Assembly (NCBI GenBank): GCA_023440945.1
Contig: JAEZRL010000208.1
Coordinates: 1 to 14,317, forward strand
Source of the DNA: Bacteroidota bacterium
GTDB taxonomy: Bacteria; Bacteroidota; Bacteroidia; Chitinophagales; Chitinophagaceae
DNA length: 14,317 bases
Reading direction: 5' to 3'
Part shown: one piece after another, positions 1 through 6,641 of the stretch
Numbering within the stretch: position 1 is the stretch's first letter
Layout: each line of letters starts with the position of its first letter
Notes under the pieces: model-generated
Database searches by the model: none
The model's input: only the letters and a program-made list of their open reading frames with translations
What the model was told of the DNA's origin: nothing
Translations under genes and position numbers: made by a program

Positions 1-1
1 A

Positions 2-742
2 CCGCTGCTTGATGAAAAGAAAATTATTTTAACGCAGGGTTTTATTGGCAGTACCGATGAAAATGAAAGCACAACTTTAGGAAGAGAGGGAAGCGATTTT
101 ACTGCGGCCATTTTTGCCAATATTTTAAATGCAGAGAACTTAACAATATGGAAAGATGTGGAAGGTGTAATGAGTGCAGATCCTAAACTTTTTCCAGAGG
201 CAGAATTTATTAAAGAGCTAAGTTTTGATGAAGTGATAGAAATGGCTTATTACGGTGCACAGGTGATACATCCTAAAACGATTAAACCTTTGCAGAATAA
301 AGGTATTCCATTGCATGTACGATCATTTGTTGACCCTTCTTTACCCGGCACAATTGTTTATAAAAAACAAGTGAAGAATTTACCGCCGATTGTTATTATC
401 AAACAAAACCAGGCACTTGTTCATTTACACACACAAGATTTTTCTTTTGTTGGAGAAAAACCAATGAGTGAATTGTATGAAATATTCGGCCAGCTGAAAA
501 TAAAACCAAATCTTTTACAAACAGGTGCGGTAAGGTTACAAATATGTTTAGATGATAAATCCGATAAAATAGATCAACTTGCCGCTGCATCAAGTTCCAT
601 ATTCGATGTGCAGGTTGAAAGAGATCTAACATTATTAACTATTCGGCATTTTAATAATGCATTATTGAATAAATTAGTTGAAGGCAAACAAATTTTGTTG
701 CAGCAACAAACAGCGGAAACGGTACAGGTGCTGTATAAATAG
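2..742 (+). CDS. lysC: Aspartate kinase, C-terminal part (5' end outside the window)
   Basis: Aspartokinase phosphorylates L-aspartate with ATP, the first step toward lysine, threonine, methionine and diaminopimelate. The frame is open from base 2 with no start codon, so the N-terminal kinase half lies outside the window; about 246 residues remain. The family motif TLGREGSDFTAA is read from bases 83-118, upstream of any possible internal start, followed by WKDVEGVMSADP and by MAYYGAQVIHPKTI, the end of the kinase domain. From about base 370 the protein resembles the regulatory ACT region of LysC (KQNQALVHLHTQDFSF, then a second ACT half ending in VQVLYK). The protein stops after the ACT region with no homoserine dehydrogenase fused, so it is monofunctional. 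ACT domains in this family usually bind lysine or threonine for feedback inhibition; which one cannot be told here. The next gene is a tRNA with its own promoter, so no operon partner is visible downstream. Confidence 0.92.
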   Translation, partial: PLLDEKKIILTQGFIGSTDENESTTLGREGSDFTAAIFANILNAENLTIWKDVEGVMSADPKLFPEAEFIKELSFDEVIEMAYYGAQVIHPKTIKPLQNKGIPLHVRSFVDPSLPGTIVYKKQVKNLPPIVIIKQNQALVHLHTQDFSFVGEKPMSELYEIFGQLKIKPNLLQTGAVRLQICLDDKSDKIDQLAAASSSIFDVQVERDLTLLTIRHFNNALLNKLVEGKQILLQQQTAETVQVLYK

Positions 743-774
743 AAAATTATTGGATAAAAATTTAAAATATTGTC

Positions 775-811
775 GTAGAAAATAAAATTTGTTGGTTGAT
801 ATATTTTCTAC
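775..811. repeat. 10-bp inverted repeat between lysC and the tRNA promoter
   Basis: GTAGAAAATA (775-784) is perfectly complementary to TATTTTCTAC (802-811), with a 17-base spacer. No T-run follows the right arm, so it is not a textbook intrinsic terminator for lysC. The spacer holds the candidate -33 bases of the tRNA promoter and the right arm ends 3 bases before its -7 element. It could be a 3'-end stabilising hairpin for lysC mRNA or an operator over the tRNA promoter. Confidence 0.6.
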
Positions 812-822
812 CCTTACTTTTG
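788..822 (+). promoter_or_regulatory. Bacteroidota-type promoter for tRNA-Pro
   Basis: TACTTTTG at 815-822 matches the Bacteroidota -7 consensus TAnnTTTG exactly. TTTG at 788-791 or TTG at 792-794 can serve as the -33 element with spacers of 23 or 20 bases. The predicted transcription start, near 828-830, leaves a leader of about 37 bases before the mature tRNA at 866. Confidence 0.65.
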
Positions 823-865
823 CCCGCCGGAAAACAATAAAGAAGCAAAGCCTTTATAAAAATAT

Positions 866-940
866 CGGGGCGTAGCGTAGCCCGGTCATCGCGCCTGGTT
901 TGGGACCAGGAGGTCGCAAGTTCGAATCTTGCCGCCCCGA
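866..940 (+). tRNA. tRNA-Pro, anticodon TGG
   Basis: The full cloverleaf can be folded by hand. The acceptor stem CGGGGCG (866-872) pairs with CGCCCCG (933-939), and the discriminator base is A940. The D arm starts at GCGT (875-878). The anticodon stem is CCTGG (894-898) with CCAGG (906-910), and the loop TTTGGGA puts TGG at 901-903. The T arm is GCAAG / TTCGAAT / CTTGC (916-932). The 3' CCA is not encoded (CTT follows) and must be added after transcription. TGG can read CCA and, with wobble modification, other proline codons. Confidence 0.97.
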
Positions 941-943
941 CTT

Positions 944-978
944 AAAAAGCTCGTAAAACTTGTGTTTGCGAGCTTTTT
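944..978 (+). terminator. Intrinsic terminator after tRNA-Pro
   Basis: A 14-bp stem (944-957 with 965-978, one T-G wobble) closes a 7-base loop. It starts 3 bases after the tRNA. The outer five pairs are A-T, giving AAAAAGCTCG on the left and CGAGCTTTTT on the right, so the structure ends in a T-run on either strand. It should end the tRNA transcript and would also work for leftward transcription. Confidence 0.88.
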
Positions 979-1282
979 AGTTATTGTCCGAATACATTTC
1001 AATTAAAAATCTTTCCGCTCCTTTCTGTTTTTTAAACGTAAATTAGCGTTGCCTCTGTTCAGGTGGTTGAATGTACTTTGAAGCAGCAAAGGCTTTATCA
1101 ACCTCAATACTCTTAGCATATACTTTCGTAATCATTGTTTTCAATAAGAAATTGCATAAGAAGATGACAAACTTTCTTTCTTCTTTTTTGCAGCATAAAG
1201 TTCACCGGATCTTACCAGGTTTGAAAGCAATACGTGTCTCCCACCCTGCCTGTTTATTTGCAACACACATAAAACTTTTGTT
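979..1282. other. Gene-free spacer before the EF-G-like gene
   Basis: I see no convincing gene, RNA or repeat in these 304 bases. A reading frame starting with ATG at 1071 runs on into the EF-G-like gene in another frame and has no recognisable content. TTTATTTG at 1253-1260 is one base away from the -7 consensus TAnnTTTG and would give a leader of about 15 bases before the ATG at 1283, but no -33 TTG lies at the usual distance. Confidence 0.5.
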
Positions 1283-3421
1283 ATGCCAGATTTTGATACC
1301 GAACATGTTAAGAACATTGTGCTGCTGGGGCATTCCGGCAGCGGGAAAACGACACTTGCTGAAAGCATGCTTTTTGAAGCAGGTCTTGTTCATAAACGTG
1401 GAAGCATAGAAGAAAAGAACACGGTGAGTGACTATACCGATCTTGAAAAAGAACGTGGCAATTCACTCTCGTCGAAACTACTGCATACAACATGGAAAGG
1501 ATATAAAATAAATATACTTGATACACCCGGTTATGATGATTTTTCCGGCGAAGTGCTTACGGCTTTACGAGTGGCAGATACAGGTATCATGCTGCTGAAT
1601 GCAAGTACGGGCGTTGAAGTTGGAACAGATATTATTTGGGAATACACGGAAAAATTTAAAACGCCGATGATCATCGTTATCAATCAGCTTGATCATCCGA
1701 AAGCAGATTATTTTACTGCATTAGAAGAAGCTAAAAATCATTTCGGTAATAATGTTGTTGCGCTTCAATATCCGCTTAATATAGGTTTAGGTTTCAATGC
1801 TATTATTGATGTGGTGAATATGGTGATGTATGAATATTCATCCGAAAATGAAAAACCAAAAAAACTTCCTGTTCCTGATGCAGAAAAAGCTAAGGCTGAA
1901 GCAATGCATAAAGAACTGATCGAAGCTATTGCATCGAATGATGAAACATTGATGGAGCAATATTTTGATAAAGGTGAACTCACAGAAGATGAAATGAAAA
2001 AAGGCTTGCATCTTTCTATGTTGCACCACGACCTCTTTCCTGTTTTTTGCGTATCGGCTAAACAAAACAGGGGCGTTGCAAGACTGATGAGCTATATTGA
2101 CAATGTTTGTCCGCCTTCCAGCGAAATGCCGCCACAACTAACAAAGAATGAAACTTCTTTAACCTGCGATAATAATGGACCTGTCTGCATTTTTATTTAT
2201 AAAACGGTGAGTGAACCACACATTGGTGATCTTAGTTTCTTTAAAGTTTATTCGGGTACGGTAAAAAGCGGGATGGAATTAGTAAATGAAAATACAGGCG
2301 TTACAGAAAAGATAAATCAGTTGTTTTTGGTAGAAGGAAATAAAAGGATCAACGTTAATCAACTGATCGCCGGAGATATTGGTGCCACACTTAAACTGCG
2401 TAATACGCATACGAATAACACACTTCATGAAAAAGGTACTTCTTTGGAATTACAACCGATTGTTTTTCCTTCAGCCGTTATGAGTATTGCTATCTCAAAT
2501 GTAAAAAGAGGTGAAGAAGAAAAACTTGCGTCCGCATTGCATCAGTTGAAGGAAGAAGATCCAACTGTACAGGTTGAAGTATCTGCAGAATTGGGGCAAA
2601 CATTATTGCATTGCCAGGGAGAGATGCATCTTTCCTTAATAAAATGGAAATTGGAGAATATTTATAAACTTGACGTTCGCTACTCCCCCACCAAAATTGC
2701 ATACAGGGAAACAATTCGTAAGGAAGCCGAAGCAATATATCGTCATAAAAAACAATCCGGTGGTGCAGGACAATTTGCGGAAGTTGCTTTGCGAATTGAA
2801 CCATGGTATGAAGGAATGCCCGAACCGCATGGATTAACCGTGAGAGGTCGTGAAAATTATGATCTTCCCTGGGGTGGAAAACTGGTTTATTATAACTGCA
2901 TTGTAGGTGGTGTTATTGATGCACGTTTTCTTCCATCCATTCTGAAAGGCGTAATGGAAAAAATGCAGCAAGGACCGTTAACAGGTTCGTACGTGAGAGA
3001 TATACGAGTATGTGTTTTTGATGGAAAAATGCATCCTGTTGACAGCAATGATATTTCTTTTAAAATAGCAGGAATGATGGCTTTTAAACAAGCATTCCAG
3101 GATGCAAACCCGCAATTGCTCGAGCCAATTTACTCTGTTGAAGTTCGTTGCCCGGATGAATTAACAGGAAATATTATGAGCGATATTCAGCAACGCCGCG
3201 GTATGGTAGAGGGTTTGGATACAGAAGGACACTTTACCGTAGTAAAAGCACAAATTCCACACGCAGAGATGCAAACATTTTCTTCGTCACTAAGAAGTAT
3301 AACGCAAGGAAGAGCAAGGTTTACGATGCAGTTTGATCATTATGCACCTGTATCAGCAGACTTACAAAGAAAACTAAGTGAAGCATATAAAAAAGAAGCA
3401 TCAGAACCTGCGGAAGTGTAA
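1283..3421 (+). CDS. Elongation factor G-like GTPase (second EF-G type)
   Basis: This 712-residue protein has the complete five-domain layout of EF-G: GTPase domain at about 1-275, beta-barrel domain II at 285-380, domain III at 390-465, domain IV at 470-590 and domain V at 595-695. Visible motifs are P-loop GHSGSGKTT (16-24), switch I ERGNSLSS (57-64), DTPGYDDF (80-87), NQLD (134-137), domain IV MHPVDSNDISFK and domain V LEPIYSVEVRCPDE. Several GTPase motifs differ from canonical EF-G: AHIDAGKT becomes GHSGSGKT, RGITI becomes RGNSL, and the catalytic histidine of DTPGHVDF is Tyr84. These changes are typical of paralogues variously named EF-G2 or EF-G-like, so this is probably not the main translocase FusA, and its cellular role is unclear. 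The canonical fusA sits in the str operon with rpsL, rpsG and tuf in many bacteria; none of these is nearby. The ATG at 1283 is chosen because the P-loop lies at the usual distance from it. Confidence 0.92.
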   Translation: MPDFDTEHVKNIVLLGHSGSGKTTLAESMLFEAGLVHKRGSIEEKNTVSDYTDLEKERGNSLSSKLLHTTWKGYKINILDTPGYDDFSGEVLTALRVADTGIMLLNASTGVEVGTDIIWEYTEKFKTPMIIVINQLDHPKADYFTALEEAKNHFGNNVVALQYPLNIGLGFNAIIDVVNMVMYEYSSENEKPKKLPVPDAEKAKAEAMHKELIEAIASNDETLMEQYFDKGELTEDEMKKGLHLSMLHHDLFPVFCVSAKQNRGVARLMSYIDNVCPPSSEMPPQLTKNETSLTCDNNGPVCIFIYKTVSEPHIGDLSFFKVYSGTVKSGMELVNENTGVTEKINQLFLVEGNKRINVNQLIAGDIGATLKLRNTHTNNTLHEKGTSLELQPIVFPSAVMSIAISNVKRGEEEKLASALHQLKEEDPTVQVEVSAELGQTLLHCQGEMHLSLIKWKLENIYKLDVRYSPTKIAYRETIRKEAEAIYRHKKQSGGAGQFAEVALRIEPWYEGMPEPHGLTVRGRENYDLPWGGKLVYYNCIVGGVIDARFLPSILKGVMEKMQQGPLTGSYVRDIRVCVFDGKMHPVDSNDISFKIAGMMAFKQAFQDANPQLLEPIYSVEVRCPDELTGNIMSDIQQRRGMVEGLDTEGHFTVVKAQIPHAEMQTFSSSLRSITQGRARFTMQFDHYAPVSADLQRKLSEAYKKEASEPAEV

Positions 3422-3575
3422 GTTTGATAAGCAGTGTATCTGTTTTATTCCCGCATTTTTTTGATGAAGAGAAAGGTCAGATGTGAGGTTTTCACTTTCA
3501 ACATCCTGCATTTAAGAGGTTTTATTCCTGAGATATAATTTCAATTAAAACTCTAAATGTCGCCATGAAAAGAGA

Positions 3576-3630
3576 ACGTACAAGTGAGTGACACAACAAA
3601 CGATGCCATAAAACACTGCTGCCGGTATTA
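3576..3630 (+). repeat. Dispersed intergenic repeat, copy A
   Basis: The copy begins ACGTA, carries the box AAGTGAGTGACACAACA (3582-3598) and ends in GCCGG (3621-3625) followed by TATTA. The 17-base box is identical to that of copy B at 8721-8737, and the GCCGG lies at nearly the same distance from it. The copy starts 154 bases after the EF-G-like stop codon and ends 36 bases before the promoter element of the next lipoprotein gene. Confidence 0.8.
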
Positions 3631-3665
3631 AAAACAAAACTATCTTTTAGTGTTGATTGGTTTTT

Positions 3666-3673
3666 TATATTTG
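3666..3673 (+). promoter_or_regulatory. -7 promoter element of the lipoprotein gene at 3695
   Basis: TATATTTG matches TAnnTTTG exactly. Transcription would start near 3680, leaving a leader of about 15 bases. It lies downstream of the earlier in-frame start at 3650, which supports ATG 3695 as the true start. No clean -33 TTG lies at the usual distance. Confidence 0.6.
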
Positions 3674-3694
3674 ACCAAGACTAAACCTACTGTT

Positions 3695-4000
3695 ATGAAA
3701 AAATGGTTGCTGCTGTTTATGATCACTTCTTTTGTTGCCTGCCAGAAAAAACCGGCAGATAGAAAAAAAATAGAAACCCGTTTAAAAACGGCCATGCAGA
3801 ATTATTTGTACAAAGAAAGAAACTACGACTCATCTAATGTTACCTATAATGTACAGCATGTAACCTTTTTTGAAGACAAGACCTTTTTCGATTGCGAGTT
3901 TAAAGTACACATGTATGTAAAAAGCAAGAACTTTGATACAACAGGTGTAATGCTTGCCAGGATATCGAAGGATTTTTCAAGTGTTTCGCGTAAATATTAA
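3695..4000 (+). CDS. Small lipoprotein of unknown function
   Basis: The product has 101 residues. Its N-terminus MKKWLLLFMITSFVAC is a typical lipoprotein signal: two lysines, a hydrophobic core and a lipobox ending at Cys16. After cleavage a lipidated, lysine-rich protein of about 86 residues would remain, with no recognised domain. The mature part (DSSNVTYNVQHVTFFEDKTF, then CEFKVHMYVKS) looks like alternating strands, which is only an impression of the fold. The start at 3695 is preferred over an in-frame start at 3650 because the promoter element at 3666-3673 and the signal peptide both fit it. The stop overlaps the stop of the convergent cupin gene by 4 bases. Confidence 0.78.
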   Translation: MKKWLLLFMITSFVACQKKPADRKKIETRLKTAMQNYLYKERNYDSSNVTYNVQHVTFFEDKTFFDCEFKVHMYVKSKNFDTTGVMLARISKDFSSVSRKY

Positions 4001-4398
4001 TCTTCTTTGTCCGTCATCGTTAGTACAAACACCGTTTCCTTCAAAGCAGTTATGCTGAAAGGCTGATGTTCACGAAAAGCAACGATCTGTTGTGGATTTA
4101 TTTTGGTGGATTGTTCTTCCACGTTCAAAAGAACACTGCCTTCAATCACCTGTACACTTGTATTGCCTTCAGAAGCAACGGGAGGTTTCATAACTGCATC
4201 CTGATGCAGGGCTACAATAACAATGTTCAAACCTTCTGTTTTAAAAACAGTGATGGCGTTACGATCATTTTTTTGCCATGCTTCTTCTTCTTTCAATTGT
4301 TTGATATACGCAGGCAGATCAATTGTTACAAGAGATGCGTCTAATAAGCGGTCACCTTTGGGTCTGTTAATGGTAGATTCGTTAAACTTTTCTTCCAT
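3997..4398 (-). CDS. Cupin-like (RmlC-fold) protein
   Basis: The product has 133 residues, taking ATG at 4396-4398; a longer reading starts at 4476 but its first 26 residues resemble translated spacer. The middle and C-terminal part (VIVALHQDAVMKPP, then VQVIEGSVLLNVEE, then INPQQIVAFREHQPFSI) follows the pattern of a small single-domain cupin: a first strand with His, a glycine turn after VIEG, and a second motif with an H followed by P. Only two of the usual metal-binding histidines are evident, so metal binding is doubtful and the protein may be a non-catalytic barrel. The N-terminus (RPKGDRLLDASLVTIDLPAYIKQLKEEEAWQ, here in two parts: RPKGDRLLDASLVTID and LPAYIKQLKEEEAWQ) resembles hypothetical Bacteroidota proteins as I remember them. 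It lies 74 bases downstream of the DUF2461 gene on the same strand and may be its operon partner. Function unknown. Confidence 0.72.
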   Translation of the reverse strand: MEEKFNESTINRPKGDRLLDASLVTIDLPAYIKQLKEEEAWQKNDRNAITVFKTEGLNIVIVALHQDAVMKPPVASEGNTSVQVIEGSVLLNVEEQSTKINPQQIVAFREHQPFSITALKETVFVLTMTDKED

Positions 4399-4472
4399 GG
4401 TGTTCCAGGTTTTTAGCAATGAAGAATAAAAAATTAACTGAAAATATAAAGCAAAAATGCAACCGTTTTTTA

Positions 4473-5141
4473 TCAATCTTCAAAAACCCTGTTCAAAAAA
4501 TATACTAATGGCTGTAATGCTTCGAATGCTGATAATATTTTTCCCGGCAACTCTTTACTCATTAAATCCTCGTCTGTTATCGGTTTCAGTGCTACGCAGC
4601 TTTTTAACTTAAGGTTATCAATAACGGGGTTGTCTTTGTCGTAACCCTTAGGTTCGCGAACTAAACTTATTTCGCTGTTTTTGTCAAGATCGCCAAATTC
4701 TTTTACAAACTTTTTGTTGCGAATGATGCTTTTAAACTCGACCCAGTTATAATCAATTTCCTGTCTTATCTTCTTTACAACATCCGCTTCGGGCATCCAT
4801 ATTCCACCTCCTGCAAAACTATTGTTACCTGGTTCAAGATGAAAATAATAGCCTGCAAAATGACCTTGTTTTCTACTCTTATTAATGCTTGCCCCGAAGG
4901 CGGTTTTATAAGGAGATTTATCCTTGCTGAAACGTATGTCGCGGTTAAACCTGAACGTGCAATCTTTTACAGTAAGTGGTGTGATGGTGGGATCTTTCTT
5001 GCTGTGCTTTTCGAGTAACGTTGCTATTAAAGATGCGAAATCTTCTTTCGCCGCTTCATATTTTTTCCTGTTGGCCTCGAACCATCCCTTGTTATTATTT
5101 AGTTTGATGTTTGATAAAAACTGTAAGGTTGCGGTTTGCAT
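4473..5141 (-). CDS. DUF2461 / TIGR02453 family protein
   Basis: The product has 222 residues, the usual length of this family, which is widespread in bacteria and also found in fungi, and has no established biochemical role that I know of. Family signatures visible here are NNKGWFEANRKKYE near residues 17-30, RFNRDIRFSKDKSPYKT near 64-80, GYYFHLEPGNNSFAGGG near 97-113 and KGYDKDNP near 164-171. No signal peptide or membrane segment is seen, so it is likely cytoplasmic. The ATG at 5139-5141 gives the usual N-terminus with the conserved region starting at once. It follows gldA by 55 bases on the same strand with no promoter match in the gap, so transcription from the gldA promoter is likely. 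Confidence 0.87.
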   Translation of the reverse strand: MQTATLQFLSNIKLNNNKGWFEANRKKYEAAKEDFASLIATLLEKHSKKDPTITPLTVKDCTFRFNRDIRFSKDKSPYKTAFGASINKSRKQGHFAGYYFHLEPGNNSFAGGGIWMPEADVVKKIRQEIDYNWVEFKSIIRNKKFVKEFGDLDKNSEISLVREPKGYDKDNPVIDNLKLKSCVALKPITDEDLMSKELPGKILSAFEALQPLVYFLNRVFED

Positions 5142-5196
5142 GTGGATGATAGTTGATGGTTTATGATATCAGTCCCCACCGGTTCACTGGCGATAG
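5142..5196 (-). repeat. Degenerate 7-base unit patch between gldA and the DUF2461 gene
   Basis: On the minus strand the 55-base spacer contains recurring near-heptamers such as ACCGTTG (the last bases of the gldA frame), ACTATCG, ACCATCA and ACTATCA. The units are imperfect and partly out of register, so this may be compositional. No promoter or hairpin is seen. Confidence 0.35.
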
Positions 5197-6117
5197 TCAA
5201 CGGTTGTCGGTCATCTGTTTTGTTGTAAGCGCTTTGAATATTTCTTCGAGATTACTTCCTTCATCAAGCAGGGAAACAATGTTAAGATTATGCTGCAAGG
5301 CAAGCTGCATTAATTCTCTTCGTGTTTCATTGCTGTTATTTGTTTGCAACAGCCAGGTGAAACTATCTTTTTTATCCGCAATAATAACAGAAGGCAAACG
5401 TTGTAACCATTCCGCTTCCAAAGGTTCTTTAAACATAACACGAACGGTATTTTTATCAGTATGCTGCAAGTTTTTGATACTATCATCTGCAACTATTTTT
5501 CCTTTGTTGATGATGATAACGCGGTCGCAGATCGCCTGCACTTCCTGTAAAATATGCGAAGAAAAAAGAACAGTTTTATTTTGTCCCTGTTGCTTTATTA
5601 CATTACGTATCTCAATGATCTGGTTGGGATCAAGACCACTTGTTGGTTCATCAAGGATCAAAACTTCCGGATCATGAACGAGTGCCGCGGCAAGGCCAAC
5701 ACGCTGTTTATAACCCTTTGAAAGTTGCCCTACTTTCTTCCGGCTTTCAAGTGTTAACCCGGTTAATTCAATCACCTCACCGATCCGTTTTTTTTCATCC
5801 CTTATTTTGTGAACACCTGCAATAAAATGCAGGTATTCTCTCACGTACATATCGTAATACAATGGATTCGCTTCCGGTAAATAACCTATTTTTTGTTTAG
5901 TAACAATGGGATTATTTTCTACATCAGCGCCACTTACAAAAGCTTTACCACCGTTGGGTTTTAGATAACCGGTTATCATTTTCATCGTTGTGCTTTTGCC
6001 TGCCCCATTCGGGCCAAGAAAGCCAACGATCTCTCCTTTATTCACTGTAAATGAAATTTCATCCACCGCTTTTTGTGTGCCGTAAACTTTAAGCAGATCC
6101 TTCACCTGTAAAGACAT
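5197..6117 (-). CDS. gldA: GldA-type ABC transporter ATP-binding protein
   Basis: The product is a 306-residue ABC ATPase of the ABC-2 exporter class. Walker A is GPNGAGKST (35-43), the Q-loop region reads YLPEANP (79-85, Glu in place of Gln, as often in this subgroup), the signature is LSKGYKQRV (132-140), Walker B is LILDEP (153-158) and the switch histidine is His188. The stretches GYLPEANPLYYDMYVREYL and LTGLTLESRKKVGQLSKGYK closely follow GldA of gliding Flavobacteria as I remember it. In that system GldA works with the membrane proteins GldF and GldG, which are not in this window; in Flavobacterium johnsoniae gldA is also separate from gldFG. Residues from about 230 on form the subgroup's C-terminal extension. 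ATG at 6117 is chosen over a TTG at 6135 because the exact promoter element 6140-6133 overlaps that TTG. It probably heads an operon with the DUF2461 and cupin genes. A general ABC-2 exporter role is the main alternative. Confidence 0.85.
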   Translation of the reverse strand: MSLQVKDLLKVYGTQKAVDEISFTVNKGEIVGFLGPNGAGKSTTMKMITGYLKPNGGKAFVSGADVENNPIVTKQKIGYLPEANPLYYDMYVREYLHFIAGVHKIRDEKKRIGEVIELTGLTLESRKKVGQLSKGYKQRVGLAAALVHDPEVLILDEPTSGLDPNQIIEIRNVIKQQGQNKTVLFSSHILQEVQAICDRVIIINKGKIVADDSIKNLQHTDKNTVRVMFKEPLEAEWLQRLPSVIIADKKDSFTWLLQTNNSNETRRELMQLALQHNLNIVSLLDEGSNLEEIFKALTTKQMTDNR

Positions 6118-6132
6118 TCTTGTTGTTTGTAT

Positions 6133-6140
6133 CAAAGATA
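6133..6140 (-). promoter_or_regulatory. -7 promoter element of gldA
   Basis: Read on the minus strand the bases are TATCTTTG, an exact TAnnTTTG match. Transcription would start near 6127, about 10 bases before the ATG at 6117. A clear -33 TTG at normal spacing is not seen. Confidence 0.6.
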
Positions 6141-6184
6141 ATTGCTGGACGAAAGTGTTGCATGAGCAATCATCTAAGAAAGGT

Positions 6185-6466
6185 TTAAAATAATGCTGTT
6201 ATCATATAAACGCCTGCAAGGCAAAGCAAAGAGAAATAAAAAAGAACAGAAAGAAAGTTGAGAATTTTCATAAAACGAACGGTTCGTTCTTCATCTGCAA
6301 TTTCAATTTCACTTCTGTTATGCCATTTGAACAGCAGGAAAAGCAAATCTGTAAACCCTGCTGTACGCCTGTAGAAAAACAGCGCAGCAACGATTTTTAT
6401 GATCGCAGAAAGAACAACAAACACAATAAAAAATATAAAGTGACCATTCAACCAATCAATAAGCAT
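6185..6466 (-). CDS. Small two-helix membrane protein, unknown function
   Basis: The product has 93 residues if translation starts at ATG 6464-6466; a longer frame reaches 6520, but the promoter element at 6507-6500 lies inside that extension, which supports the shorter form. Two hydrophobic segments are evident, residues about 9-31 (FIFFIVFVVLSAIIKIVAALFF lies here) and 72-91, joined by a charged cytoplasmic-looking loop with RSEIEIADEERTVRFMK. I do not recognise a family. It is followed 67 bases later by gldA on the same strand, which has its own promoter, so a functional link with gldA is possible but not shown. Confidence 0.68.
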   Translation of the reverse strand: MLIDWLNGHFIFFIVFVVLSAIIKIVAALFFYRRTAGFTDLLFLLFKWHNRSEIEIADEERTVRFMKILNFLSVLFYFSLLCLAGVYMITALF

Positions 6467-6499
6467 ATTTCCTGCAAATCTTAATGGACAAAGTTGCAC

Positions 6500-6507
6500 C
6501 AAAAATA
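6500..6507 (-). promoter_or_regulatory. -7 promoter element of the small membrane protein gene
   Basis: Read on the minus strand the bases are TATTTTTG, an exact TAnnTTTG match. Transcription would start near 6494, with a leader of about 28 bases to the ATG at 6466. The -33 position is T-rich without a TTG. Confidence 0.55.
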
Positions 6508-6585
6508 ACTGGGCTGACACATTTTTTAAAAGTCATAACAACTAAGAGCAATGTTTTTGAAGAAAAAATTACATGAAAATAAAAT

Positions 6586-6620
6586 TTTGAGCTTGATGCA
6601 ATAAGTTGGTTGTAAATTTA
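6586..6620 (+). promoter_or_regulatory. Probable promoter of acs
   Basis: TTTG at 6586-6589 and TAAATTTA at 6613-6620 (one base off TAnnTTTG) are separated by 23 bases, at the upper end of the usual Bacteroidota spacing. Transcription would start near 6627, about 15 bases before the ATG at 6642. It also shows that an alternative start at 6606 is too far upstream. Confidence 0.45.
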
Positions 6621-6641
6621 AGCCCTCGAAAAAACGATTGT

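Noticed and set aside
1071..1409. Plus-strand reading frame of 112 codons before and into the EF-G-like gene
   Set aside because: It overlaps the EF-G-like P-loop region in another frame and its sequence shows no recognisable domain; the last 40 codons are a shadow of the real gene.
3422..3575. Possible terminator or small RNA just after the EF-G-like gene
   Set aside because: Short complementary stretches such as GATGT/ACATC exist, but none makes a stable hairpin followed by a T-run.
4066..4429. Overlapping plus-strand frames of 92 and 68 codons
   Set aside because: Both are antisense to the cupin-like gene, and neither has a promoter element or a plausible protein composition.
5153..5677. 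174-codon frame antisense to gldA
   Set aside because: Lies opposite a clear ABC ATPase; its Ser/Cys-rich composition is typical of antisense shadows.
6521..6641. Possible riboswitch or leader before acs
   Set aside because: The predicted leader is only about 15 bases and no stable structure is visible.
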